The notes beneath the pieces were generated by a model. It saw nothing but the letters and a program-made list of their open reading frames with translations. It had not been told where the DNA came from and did not search any database. A program made the translations under genes and the position numbers. From Pseudomonas sp. Irchel s3f7 (lineage in GTDB: Bacteria > Pseudomonadota > Gammaproteobacteria > Pseudomonadales > Pseudomonadaceae): a DNA stretch of 64,000 nucleotides. Position 1 is the stretch's first letter; each line of letters starts with the position of its first letter. The DNA lies in the NCBI RefSeq assembly GCF_900187615.1, contig NZ_FYDO01000005.1, positions 124,001 to 188,000 on the forward strand, written 5' to 3'. Shown here piece by piece: positions 38,460 through 46,766 of the stretch.

Positions 38460-39143
38460 ATGCGAATTCTATTGGTTGAAGACAACCGCGATATCCTCGC
38501 CAACCTGGCCGATTATCTGGGGCTCAAAGGCTACACCGTGGATTGCGCGCAGGACGGACTGTCGGGCTTGCATCTGGCGGCTACCGAGCACTACGACTTG
38601 ATCGTGCTCGACATCATGTTGCCCGGCATCGACGGTTACACCTTGTGCAAACGCCTGCGAGAGGATGCCCGTCGTGACACGCCGGTGATCATGCTCACGG
38701 CTCGCGATCAACTGAACGACCGTCTGCAAGGCTTCAAGTCCGGTGCAGACGATTACCTGATCAAACCCTTCGCCCTGTCTGAACTGGCGGCGCGGGTCGA
38801 AGCGGTCATGCGCCGAGCCCAAGGGGGCGGGCGTCGCACCTTGCAGGTCGGCGATTTGAGCTACGACCTCGACACATTGGAGGTCACCCGCGAAGGGCGT
38901 CTACTGAAACTCAACCCCGTGGGCCTGAAGTTGCTGGCCGTGCTGATGCAGAAAAGCCCCCACGTGCTGCGCCGTGAAATTCTCGAAGAAGCGTTGTGGG
39001 GCGATGACTGCCCGGACAGCGACAGCTTGCGCAGCCACGTCCATCAACTGCGCCAGGTGATCGACAAGCCGTTCGCCAAACCGCTGCTGCAAACCGTACA
39101 CGGTGTGGGTTACCGCTTGGCCGAGGGCCGTGATGGAGTTTAG
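38460..39143 (+). CDS. colR: Response regulator ColR (OmpR family)
   Basis: The 227-residue product has a receiver domain (residues 1-115; E7-D8, phosphoacceptor D51 in IVLDIMLPGIDG, K102) and a winged-helix DNA-binding domain (about 128-222; LKLNPVGLKLLAVLM, VHQLRQVIDKPF, TVHGVGYRL). With ColS it controls outer-membrane and LPS-related genes in response to Zn, Fe and other metals in pseudomonads. ATG 38460 is preferred because GGAG lies 8 bases before it; ATG 38454 and GTG 38442 are in frame. It overlaps colS by 11 bases. Confidence 0.95.
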   Translation: MRILLVEDNRDILANLADYLGLKGYTVDCAQDGLSGLHLAATEHYDLIVLDIMLPGIDGYTLCKRLREDARRDTPVIMLTARDQLNDRLQGFKSGADDYLIKPFALSELAARVEAVMRRAQGGGRRTLQVGDLSYDLDTLEVTREGRLLKLNPVGLKLLAVLMQKSPHVLRREILEEALWGDDCPDSDSLRSHVHQLRQVIDKPFAKPLLQTVHGVGYRLAEGRDGV

Positions 39144-40413
39144 ACAGAGCCTTTCCCAGCGGATCATCATTGCTTTTGCACTGATGAGCGCTCTGGTAGC
39201 AGGCGCCTTTGCCATGGGCATCATCGCGACGGTGCACCTGGTTGAAGAAAAACTGATTTCGGCTGGTCTGGGCGGCGATTTGCAGCGGTTGTTGCTGATG
39301 GACAGCGTCTCGGACTGGAGCCATCGTCCCGAGCCGGATCAACTGTTCTATTTCAGCGGCGGGCCGGGTGACTTTGACCTGCCAAAGGATTTGCGGCATC
39401 TGGTCCCGGGCTTTCATGAAGTTTTTCGCGACCATCTGTCGTACCACGCGATGGTCGAAATTGTCGATGGTCGGCATTACGTGCTGTTGCAGGATCAAAG
39501 CGACTTCGAAGAGCGCGAGCGGGTGCTGTTTGCGATTGTGTTGGTAGGTTTCGTGTTGAGCCTGGCGCTGGCCGTGTTTCTCGGCTGGGTTTTGGCGCGC
39601 AAAGTGATGGCGCCGGTGGTGCGTCTGGCTCGTCAAGTGCGCCATCGCGATCAGCTGTTAGGTCTGGCGCCTCCACTGGCACCGGATTACGCCGCCGACG
39701 AAGTCGGCGAATTGGCCGTGGCATTTGACGCGACCCTCGGGCGTCTGCGCCAGGCATTGTCTCGCGAGCGCCTGTTTACCAGTGATGTCAGCCATGAACT
39801 GCGCACCCCGTTGATGGTTCTGGCCAGTTCCTGCGAATTGTTGCTGGAAAATCCCGGTCTCGATCTACGCGGCCGTGCTCAAGTCGAGCGGATCGCTCGG
39901 GCGTGCGAAGAGATGCGCGAGCTGGTGCAAACCTTTCTGATGCTGGCTCGCGCTCAGCGTGAAGATGCCAGTATGTCGCCTCAGCAGACACTGAGCGAAG
40001 TGGCGGACGGCCTGCTCGGTCTATGGCGTGAGCCGATCGAAGCCAAGGGGTTGAAGCTGCTTTTTGAATCCGCAGACCCGCCGCCGATTTGTTACAACGC
40101 GACGCTGTTGCAAGCGGTGATGGGCAACCTGCTACGTAATGCATTGCATTACACAGAGAGCGGATTCATCCAACTGACCCTGACCGCCACCGGGTTTTTG
40201 GTGGAAGACAGCGGTGTTGGCATTCCTGAGGAAAAACGTGAAGCGATGTTCGAGCCTTTTGTGCGCGGAAGCGAGAAGCGCGGGGAAGGTTTGGGGCTTG
40301 GTCTGTCGCTCGTGCAGCGGATCTGTGAAAACCAGGGCTGGAGCGTCAGCCTGGCAAATATGGAACCCCATGGCTGTCGTTTTGAAGTGGAATTGATTCG
40401 AATTGAGGCCTAA
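39133..40413 (+). CDS. colS: Sensor histidine kinase ColS
   Basis: The 426-residue inner-membrane kinase has TM1 at about residues 10-34, a periplasmic sensor loop (about 35-130), TM2 at about 131-153, a HAMP domain, the H-box with H221 in FTSDVSHELRTP, and a catalytic domain with N-box GNLLRNALHY and G-boxes VEDSGVGIP and GEGLGLGLSLV. Metal sensing by ColS is linked to Glu/His residues in the periplasmic loop; an ExxE pattern is visible at E126-E129 together with H35, E38, E96 and H105. The start overlaps colR (ATG 39133), so the pair is translationally coupled. Confidence 0.95.
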   Translation: MEFRQSLSQRIIIAFALMSALVAGAFAMGIIATVHLVEEKLISAGLGGDLQRLLLMDSVSDWSHRPEPDQLFYFSGGPGDFDLPKDLRHLVPGFHEVFRDHLSYHAMVEIVDGRHYVLLQDQSDFEERERVLFAIVLVGFVLSLALAVFLGWVLARKVMAPVVRLARQVRHRDQLLGLAPPLAPDYAADEVGELAVAFDATLGRLRQALSRERLFTSDVSHELRTPLMVLASSCELLLENPGLDLRGRAQVERIARACEEMRELVQTFLMLARAQREDASMSPQQTLSEVADGLLGLWREPIEAKGLKLLFESADPPPICYNATLLQAVMGNLLRNALHYTESGFIQLTLTATGFLVEDSGVGIPEEKREAMFEPFVRGSEKRGEGLGLGLSLVQRICENQGWSVSLANMEPHGCRFEVELIRIEA

Positions 40414-40478
40414 TCTCAATGGGTTCAGGCCATGAATTGATTTTTCTCTGAAAAACCTTGTAATGAATTGAGGTTTTC

Positions 40479-40494
40479 CTAACATTTTTTTCAC
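40479..40494 (+). promoter_or_regulatory. Predicted ColR box upstream of the methyltransferase-inaA operon
   Basis: CTAACATTTTTTTCAC fits the remembered P. putida ColR consensus YYNASNNYTTTTTCAC at every constrained position. It lies 72-87 bases upstream of the methyltransferase start codon and just downstream of colS. Confidence 0.65.
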
Positions 40495-40565
40495 AAACGC
40501 ATGACCTGACGCTGACACGCCTCTACCTACTGTGGTTGTCATCAGAATTTCAGGAGACTGTGATA

Positions 40566-41234
40566 ATGGATGGCCCGATCAAACTCGATTTTTCGGAGAA
40601 GTACGACGATCAGCACGCGCAACGCTATTTGCTCAAGCATAAGGATGGACTCGGTCGTCGCTTGTCTCACTGGCGTGACGTTCAAATGGGTCGCAAAGCT
40701 TTGTCTTTGGTCGGCGAGCCGGGCCTTGTCCTCGATTTACCCTGCGGTGCGGGACGGTTCTGGCCCATGCTGGCGGAAAAGCCCAACCGTGTGATCATCG
40801 GCGCCGACAATTCAGAGTCCATGTTGAAGATCGCCACCCAGTCTCAACCTGCCGATGTCGTGAAACGGGTACAACCCTTGCACACTTCTGCGTTTGACAT
40901 CGGCTTGCCGGATAACGCCGTCGACAGCATCTTTTGCATGCGTTTGCTCCACCACATCGGTGAAGCCGAGCATCGACTGACCATTTTGCGCGAGTTCGAG
41001 CGTGTTTCCCGGGATAGCGTGATCCTTTCGTTGTGGGTCGATGGCAATTTCAAAGCATGGAAACGCAAGCGCGCCGAGAAATCCCGTGCTCAGGCAGGTT
41101 ACCAAAACCGTTTTGTGTTACCAGCCGCTACCGTAGAAAAGGAATTTGAGCAGGCGGGCTTCCGGATCCAGGAACAACTGGACTTCATACCGCTCTATGC
41201 CATGTGGCGAGTTTACGTATTGCGCAAGAGGTAA
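40566..41234 (+). CDS. Class I SAM-dependent methyltransferase (ColR regulon)
   Basis: The 222-residue product has the SAM-binding motif VLDLPCGAGRFW (about residues 55-66), the acidic motif II IIGADNSESML and the post-motif segment DSIFCMRLLHHIG. The C-terminal part (KRKRAEKSRAQAGYQNRF) is strongly basic. The substrate is unknown, but the location between colS and inaA, and the ColR box, suggest a role at LPS or membrane components. ATG 40566 has a CAGGAG ribosome site; in-frame codons upstream are not needed. inaA follows after 4 bases. Confidence 0.9.
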   Translation: MDGPIKLDFSEKYDDQHAQRYLLKHKDGLGRRLSHWRDVQMGRKALSLVGEPGLVLDLPCGAGRFWPMLAEKPNRVIIGADNSESMLKIATQSQPADVVKRVQPLHTSAFDIGLPDNAVDSIFCMRLLHHIGEAEHRLTILREFERVSRDSVILSLWVDGNFKAWKRKRAEKSRAQAGYQNRFVLPAATVEKEFEQAGFRIQEQLDFIPLYAMWRVYVLRKR

Positions 41235-41238
41235 CACG

Positions 41239-41952
41239 ATGGCAGTGCAGTGTGCAGCAGAAACGGAAGTCCCCTCCCTGGATCGCTTCGATTACTTTTG
41301 GAATCAGCGCGGTGAATGGGTGGAAGAACCCAACGTCCGTCGCGGTGGGGAGAGTGGTGTTCAGCGAGTCACAGACCAAGACGGTCAGTTGCTCTACGTC
41401 AAGCGTCAGACCGGGCACGTCCATCGTAGCTGGCTGTATCCGTTTGGTCGGCCCACGGTGTTGCGTGAGCGTGATGCACTCACTGGTGTGAGCGCACTGG
41501 GTGTTCGCGTTCCACACATCGTCTTTTGCGGCGCACAGCGCGATCCGGTCCATAAATGGCGCGCGCTGTTGGTGACCAAGTCGCTGGACGGCTTCGAGGA
41601 AGTCCAGCACTGGTACGCTGGCGGTGGTCGCGAGCGTCACGGTGAAGCGGTGCATGATCGAGTGCTGAAGGACTTGGCCGAGAATCTGGCGCGCATGCAC
41701 AAGGGCCGTTGGCAACACAGCTGCATTTACATCAAGCACGTATTCGTTCGTGTGACCGGTGAGGGCGATTCGGCCAACGTCGAGGTTGCCCTGATCGATC
41801 TGGAGAAGTGCCGACAGCGCTTGACCGCCTATCGCGCTGCTGCCCATGACATGAAGCAACTGCGTCGCCACTCGTCGTTCAGTGCGACGGACTGGGAAAA
41901 ACTCGTCTATTTTTATGAGACGGCGTTTGGCAGCGCTATCAAAGGTTTATAG
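41239..41952 (+). CDS. inaA: InaA-like lipopolysaccharide kinase family protein
   Basis: The 237-residue product belongs to the Kdo/WaaP (InaA) kinase-like family. It has LLYVKRQTGH for the ATP-site Lys, LARMHKGRWQHSCIYIKHVFV in place of the kinase catalytic loop, and VALIDLEKCR for the metal-binding Asp. The catalytic loop reads HSCIY rather than the usual HxDL, so activity is uncertain. InaA is acid- and stress-inducible in E. coli and P. aeruginosa. ATG 41239 follows GAGGTAAC. The gene lies 4 bases after the methyltransferase and 2 bases before the next small gene, in one ColR-linked operon. Confidence 0.88.
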   Translation: MAVQCAAETEVPSLDRFDYFWNQRGEWVEEPNVRRGGESGVQRVTDQDGQLLYVKRQTGHVHRSWLYPFGRPTVLRERDALTGVSALGVRVPHIVFCGAQRDPVHKWRALLVTKSLDGFEEVQHWYAGGGRERHGEAVHDRVLKDLAENLARMHKGRWQHSCIYIKHVFVRVTGEGDSANVEVALIDLEKCRQRLTAYRAAAHDMKQLRRHSSFSATDWEKLVYFYETAFGSAIKGL

Positions 41953-41954
41953 CA

Positions 41955-42179
41955 ATGAAACTCGAAATTGCACGAGGTTTGTTTTTGGTAGGAGCCTTGG
42001 CAGTTGCGTCGATTGCGCTGGCAGCCTGGGAGCAACCACGCACCCAGATTCTCAGCTCAGCCCATGCAGATGAGCATCGTATGCCACGGATTGCCAAGGC
42101 ATCTGTGGCCACCCGGCCCGATCATGATTTGTTGCTGTTCATGTTCGGACTTTCTCAAGGAATGAGGCCGGAAAGTTGA
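41955..42179 (+). CDS. Small exported or membrane-anchored protein, last gene of the ColR-linked operon
   Basis: The 74-residue product starts with a hydrophobic signal or anchor (residues 5-24, ARGLFLVGALAVASIALAAW). The rest is polar and ends in DHDLLLFMFGLSQGMRPES. I recall an equivalent small gene after inaA in other pseudomonads, but no function. It starts 2 bases after the inaA stop, indicating translational coupling, and is followed by a terminator. It may be periplasmic or inner-membrane attached. Confidence 0.75.
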   Translation: MKLEIARGLFLVGALAVASIALAAWEQPRTQILSSAHADEHRMPRIAKASVATRPDHDLLLFMFGLSQGMRPES

Positions 42180-42197
42180 CCAGATTGAAGCCCAAGT

Positions 42198-42229
42198 AAA
42201 AGGCCTCGCTAATGCGAGGCCTTTTTTGT
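42198..42229 (+). terminator. Rho-independent terminator of the methyltransferase-inaA operon
   Basis: The 11-bp stem AAAAGGCCTCG / CGAGGCCTTTT with a CTAATG loop is followed by T residues. It lies 19 bases past the last stop codon. Confidence 0.85.
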
Positions 42230-42258
42230 TGGCGCAGTTTTTCGTCCTGCACATCCCC

Positions 42259-42350
42259 TGTAGGAGCGAGTTTGCTCGCGATGACGGCATCACATTCAAT
42301 AAAAACATTGACTTGATACACCACTATCGCGAACAAGCTTGCTCCCACGA
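42259..42350. repeat. REPIN-type pair, imperfect (TGTAGGAGCGAG-type family)
   Basis: The left arm (from 42259) and the right arm (to 42350) are inverted with several mismatches (GAGTTTGCTCGCGAT versus ATCGCGAACAAGCTTGC). It abuts the mexW stop codon and separates convergent operons. Confidence 0.7.
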
Positions 42351-42352
42351 GG

Positions 42353-45300
42353 CTATGTGTTCGTCTCAGGTTTATCGGGCTTGGCCAGTAACGTGTACAC
42401 GCACGGCAATACAAACAAAGTGAAGAGCGTGCCAATCGACATGCCAGTGGCGATCACCGTGCCAATGTCGAACCGACTGACCGCACCCGCGCCCGTGGCG
42501 ATGATCAACGGCACCATGCCGAATACCATCGCGGCAGTGGTCATCAACACCGGACGCAGACGAATGGCTGCGGCTTCCTCTACTGCTTCTCGGGCAGTCA
42601 GCCCCTTGTCCTTGCGCAACTGGTTGGCGAACTCAACAATCAGAATCCCGTGCTTGCTGATCAGTCCGATCAACGTGACCAGACCGACCTGCGTGTAGAT
42701 GTTCATGCTCGACCAGCCCAGGAACAGCGGAATCAATGCGCCGCAAATTGACAGCGGCACGGTCACCAGGATGACCAATGGGTCGCGGAAGCTTTCGAAC
42801 TGGGCCGCCAACACGAGGAAGATGATCGCCAATGCCAGGCCAAACGTGACCCACAAGGCGCTACCCTCCTGAACGTACTGCCTCGATGCACCGGCGTAGT
42901 CGAAGGCGAAGCCGGCGGGCGCTTCTTCACTGGCGATCTGGCGCACGGTGTCGATGGCTTCCCCCATGCTCACCAGCGGCACCCCGGACAGGATGGCCGA
43001 GTTGAGTTGCTGGAACTGATTCAGCTGTCGTGGACGTGCGCGGTCGGTGACGGTGATCAGGGTGGACAAGGCCAGCAACTCGCCTTTTGTGTTCTTGACG
43101 TAATAGTTGTTCAACCATTCAGGGTTATCGCGAAAGGGTCGTTCGACCTGGGCGATGACTTTGTAGCTACGACCTTCAATGGTGAATCGGTTGATTTCGG
43201 CTTCACCGAGCAGCGTGGCCAGCGTTCCCCCCAGGTCCTGCATCGATACACCCATCTGCGCAGCCTTGGCGCGGTCGATGTCTACTACTACTTCAGGTTT
43301 GTCGAACGCGAGGTCGACGTCGACGAACGCGAACTTGCCGGACTCCATCGCCCGTTTCTTCACCCGGTCGACCACTTGCAGCAATAACTCGTAGTCGTTG
43401 GCGGAGTTGATGACGAACTGGAAGGGCAACCCTTCGCCGGTGCCCGGCAGCGAGGGCAGGTTGAAACCGAATACTTGCAGGCCTGGAATGCTTTCGAGTT
43501 TGGCCTGGACCTCCGGCAGGATCGCCATCTGCGTGCGGCTGCGGTCGTTCCACGGTTTGAGCAGGAAGCCGCCAATCCCCGACTGCACACCGTTGAAACC
43601 ATTGATCTGAAACGATGAGTAGTACTCGGGAAACGATTTGAAGATGTTGATGAAGTCGTCGGTGTAGGTGTTCAGGTAGTCGAGGTTGGTGGGTTGTGGC
43701 GCATTGGCCAGCATGAAAATGATGCCCTGGTCTTCGTCCGGTGCCAGTTCCGACTTGGTGAACTTGAGCAGTACGGGGATCAGGCACAACACGATGACTG
43801 CGAACACCAACACCACTGGTCGGGTGTTCAGGGTGCCATGCAGCATGCTTTGGTAGCGGCGCTTGAGACTTTCGAAAATCACATCGAGGCGATGAGCCAG
43901 CCCGCTGGGGTTTTCATCGTGGCGCAGCAGCAGGGCGCACATCATCGGTGACAGTGTCAGTGCGACGATGCCGGAGATCACCACCGCTCCGGCCAGGGTC
44001 AGGGCGAACTCCTTGAACAATGCACCGGTGAGACCGGTCAGGAAGCCGATGGGGGCATACACCGCCGCCAGGGTGATGGTCATCGAAACCACCGGCATGG
44101 CGATTTCCCGGGCACCCTCGATGGCTGCATCCAGCGGTGTCTTGCCTTCTTCGATGTGGCGGTGGATGTTTTCCACGACCACGATGGCATCGTCCACCAC
44201 AAGACCAATGGCCAACACCATCGCCAGCAAGGTCAGCAGGTTGATCGAGTAGCCCATCATCTGCATGAAGAACATCACGCCGATCATCGACAAGGGGATG
44301 GTGACCACCGGAATCACCACCGAACGCAGGGCTCCGAGGAACAGGAACACCACCACGATCACGATCAGTACCGCTTCGAACAGGGTTTTCACCACTTCGT
44401 CGATCGAGGCCTGGATGAACAGAGTGGCGTCGTAGGCGATTTCACCCTTGAGGTTCGGCGGTAACTGCGCCTCAAGGTCCGGCATGATCTTGCGTACTTC
44501 CTTGATCACTTCCAGCGGGTTGGCGCCAGGTGTGGCCTTGATGCCGATGTACACCGAGGGAGTGCCACCAAAGGAGCTGATGGTGTCGTAGTTTTCTGCG
44601 CCCATCTCCACTCGTGCTACATCGCGCAGCAGCACACGGCTGTCGCCATCGACCTTGAGCGCAATCGCCCCGAAAGCTTCGGCGGACTTGAGCTCGGTAT
44701 TGGCGTTGATGCTGGTGACCACATACTGGCCTTTCACTTCACCGGCGGCGGAGAGGAAGTTGTATTGGCGTACGGCGTTGGTCACGTCGCTGGCACTCAG
44801 GCCGAATCCGGCCAGTTTTACCGGATCCAGCCACAGCCGCATGGCAAACACCTGGTTGCCGAGGATCTCGGCTTCGGCCATGCCGGGCAGGGTTGCCAGC
44901 TTCGGCTGGATCACCCGTGACAGGTAATCGGTGATCTGCGGGTTGCTCAGTTCCTTGCTGAAGAAACTGATGTACATCAGCGCCGAGGCGTCTGCCGCTT
45001 CTTTACTCAGGACCGGGTCTTCGGCGTCTTGGGGCAGCTGATTCTTCACCTCATTGGCTTTGGCCAACAGTTCGGTGAACAGTCGGTCGCTGTTGGCGCC
45101 GATGCGGGCATAGATCGATATCACCGAAAAGTTCTGTCGGCTGACCGAGGTCATGTAGTCGATGCCTTCGGCGCTCGCCAGGCTCTGTTGCATCGGCTGG
45201 GTGATGTAGCCCTGAATGGTCTCGGCGTTGGCCCCGGGGTAAGCGGTGGTCACCGTGATCAGGGCGTTTTCCATCTGCGGGTACTGACGCAGCGGCAGCT

Positions 45301-45391
45301 TGCTCCAGGCTTGAAAGCCCAGCAGCACAATCAACAGGCTGACCACGGTAGCGAGAACCGGGCGGCGGATGAACGGGTCGGTAAAGGCCAT
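42353..45391 (-). CDS. mexW: RND efflux transporter permease, MexW-like
   Basis: The 1012-residue inner-membrane pump of the HAE1 family starts MAFTDPFIRRPVLATVVSLL. Two sets of TM helices frame two large periplasmic loops. The proton-relay Asp pair is in GLVVDDAIVVVENI (TM4), and family segments such as TLSPMMCALLLR and the C-terminal GLISKHGILIVEFANQL are present. With a MexV-type adaptor and an outer-membrane channel it exports drugs and organic compounds using the proton gradient. The assignment to MexW rests on place: in P. aeruginosa mexVW lie just beyond inaA. No outer-membrane gene is present, as for MexVW, which uses OprM. mexV ends 13 bases upstream. Confidence 0.9.
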   Translation of the reverse strand: MAFTDPFIRRPVLATVVSLLIVLLGFQAWSKLPLRQYPQMENALITVTTAYPGANAETIQGYITQPMQQSLASAEGIDYMTSVSRQNFSVISIYARIGANSDRLFTELLAKANEVKNQLPQDAEDPVLSKEAADASALMYISFFSKELSNPQITDYLSRVIQPKLATLPGMAEAEILGNQVFAMRLWLDPVKLAGFGLSASDVTNAVRQYNFLSAAGEVKGQYVVTSINANTELKSAEAFGAIALKVDGDSRVLLRDVARVEMGAENYDTISSFGGTPSVYIGIKATPGANPLEVIKEVRKIMPDLEAQLPPNLKGEIAYDATLFIQASIDEVVKTLFEAVLIVIVVVFLFLGALRSVVIPVVTIPLSMIGVMFFMQMMGYSINLLTLLAMVLAIGLVVDDAIVVVENIHRHIEEGKTPLDAAIEGAREIAMPVVSMTITLAAVYAPIGFLTGLTGALFKEFALTLAGAVVISGIVALTLSPMMCALLLRHDENPSGLAHRLDVIFESLKRRYQSMLHGTLNTRPVVLVFAVIVLCLIPVLLKFTKSELAPDEDQGIIFMLANAPQPTNLDYLNTYTDDFINIFKSFPEYYSSFQINGFNGVQSGIGGFLLKPWNDRSRTQMAILPEVQAKLESIPGLQVFGFNLPSLPGTGEGLPFQFVINSANDYELLLQVVDRVKKRAMESGKFAFVDVDLAFDKPEVVVDIDRAKAAQMGVSMQDLGGTLATLLGEAEINRFTIEGRSYKVIAQVERPFRDNPEWLNNYYVKNTKGELLALSTLITVTDRARPRQLNQFQQLNSAILSGVPLVSMGEAIDTVRQIASEEAPAGFAFDYAGASRQYVQEGSALWVTFGLALAIIFLVLAAQFESFRDPLVILVTVPLSICGALIPLFLGWSSMNIYTQVGLVTLIGLISKHGILIVEFANQLRKDKGLTAREAVEEAAAIRLRPVLMTTAAMVFGMVPLIIATGAGAVSRFDIGTVIATGMSIGTLFTLFVLPCVYTLLAKPDKPETNT

Positions 45392-45404
45392 GGGGATTCC
45401 TTGA

Positions 45405-46553
45405 TCAGTCCGCGCGTGGCGGGCTGTTCTTCTCGCCTAGAGTCTTGTCATCGCTGATGGCAATGTGCGCACCGTTGTCCAGTTTGATCTGGCCAGCCGT
45501 CACCACTTTTTCGCCGTTCTGCACGCCTTTGGTGATCATCACCTGGCCATCACGGCGCTCGCCGGTTTCGACAAATCGCCGTTCGGCGATCAGTACCGGC
45601 TGGCCTTTGTCGTCTTTTTCAAGGCTGCCGTCTTCGGCCTTCTTCTGGGTGGCGACATACACCGAGTTGCCATAGAGCGTGTAGGTGATGGCGCTTTCCG
45701 GGACAACGATGCGAAGCTGCGGGGCGGGCAGCAACACCTGGAGGCTGGCGAACATCCCCGGCAACAACTTGCCATCAGGGTTGGCCAGTTTCGCGCGCAC
45801 TTGCACGTTACGGGTGCTGTTCTCGACTTTCGGGTTGATTGCGCTGATGGTGCCGGGGAACACCTGCGTCGGATAGGACGCGACAATGATCTGCACCGCT
45901 TGCCCCACGGCAATCCTCGGCACTGACTGCTCGGGAATGAAAAAGTCGACATACAGGCTGCTGAGATCTTGCAGCGTGGCAATCATGGTGCCACTGGCCA
46001 CGTAGTCGCCGACGTCCACCTGACGGATGCCGATGGTGCCGCTGAAGGGCGCGAGGATGCTCTTTTTGCCCAGTGCGGCCTTGAGTTGATTGACCGAAGC
46101 CTTGCTCTTTTTATAGACCGCGGAGAGCCGGTCGAACTCGCCCTTGGAAATGGCCTCGCTGCCCACCAGTTGACTGCCGCGATTGTAATCCACCTGGGCC
46201 AGTCCAAGATCGGCCAGGGCGGTTTCCAGCAGGGCGCTTTCCACGGCGCTGTCGAGCCGGATGATGGGTTGACCGGCCTTTACTTTCTGTCCTGACTCGA
46301 ATTGCACATCAATGACGGTGCCATCGGTTTCCAGACTCAGGTCAACACCTTGCAGCGCCTTCAGGGTACCAACCGTGGGCAGCCGGGCTTGCCACGGACG
46401 TTCGATAGCCGTGGCCACGGCGACACTGATAGGCGGTTTCGGTGCGGAGAAGCCCTGGATCATCGTGTAGATCGAGAAGGCTTTGTAAGCGGCCAGCACC
46501 AGCACAATCAGCAGAACAACACCCAACATGATCAGCATGCGGCGACGCAGCAT
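45405..46553 (-). CDS. mexV: RND efflux periplasmic adaptor, MexV-like
   Basis: The 382-residue membrane-fusion protein has an N-terminal anchor helix (about residues 6-27), the biotinyl-lipoyl halves (VDLSLETDGTVIDVQFESG and ILAPFSGTIGIRQVDVGDYV) flanking a short alpha-hairpin, a beta-barrel (VNVDFFIPEQ-like region) and a membrane-proximal domain. It links MexW to the outer-membrane channel. No lipobox Cys is seen, so the anchor is the uncleaved helix. ATG 46553 has an AAGGA ribosome site; an in-frame extension to 46598 is less family-like. It is the first gene of the mexV-mexW pair. Confidence 0.9.
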   Translation of the reverse strand: MLRRRMLIMLGVVLLIVLVLAAYKAFSIYTMIQGFSAPKPPISVAVATAIERPWQARLPTVGTLKALQGVDLSLETDGTVIDVQFESGQKVKAGQPIIRLDSAVESALLETALADLGLAQVDYNRGSQLVGSEAISKGEFDRLSAVYKKSKASVNQLKAALGKKSILAPFSGTIGIRQVDVGDYVASGTMIATLQDLSSLYVDFFIPEQSVPRIAVGQAVQIIVASYPTQVFPGTISAINPKVENSTRNVQVRAKLANPDGKLLPGMFASLQVLLPAPQLRIVVPESAITYTLYGNSVYVATQKKAEDGSLEKDDKGQPVLIAERRFVETGERRDGQVMITKGVQNGEKVVTAGQIKLDNGAHIAISDDKTLGEKNSPPRAD

Positions 46554-46651
46554 ATTTCCAGTTCCTTGGAGAAAATCAGGTGAGACAGTGGGGCACATTA
46601 CCGCGACTGGGAGGGGGAATCCAATCGATGTTTTTCCGGTTTTCCTCGATC

Positions 46652-46735
46652 TGTAGGAGCCGGCTTGCTGGCGAAGAAGCCCTTGAGCGCGGTGCAGTTC
46701 TCAAGATAGCCATCGCTGGCAAGCCAGCTCCTACT
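46652..46735. repeat. REPIN-type pair (TGTAGGAGCCGGCTTGCTGGCGA family)
   Basis: Inverted arms at 46652-46674 and about 46712-46735, with a few mismatches, lie between the DUF1513 gene and mexV, which are on the same strand. It may mark the transcript end of the icmP-like operon or insulate mexV. Confidence 0.7.
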
Positions 46736-46766
46736 GAGCGTATTTAGGTAAGGCGTTGCAGCAGGT

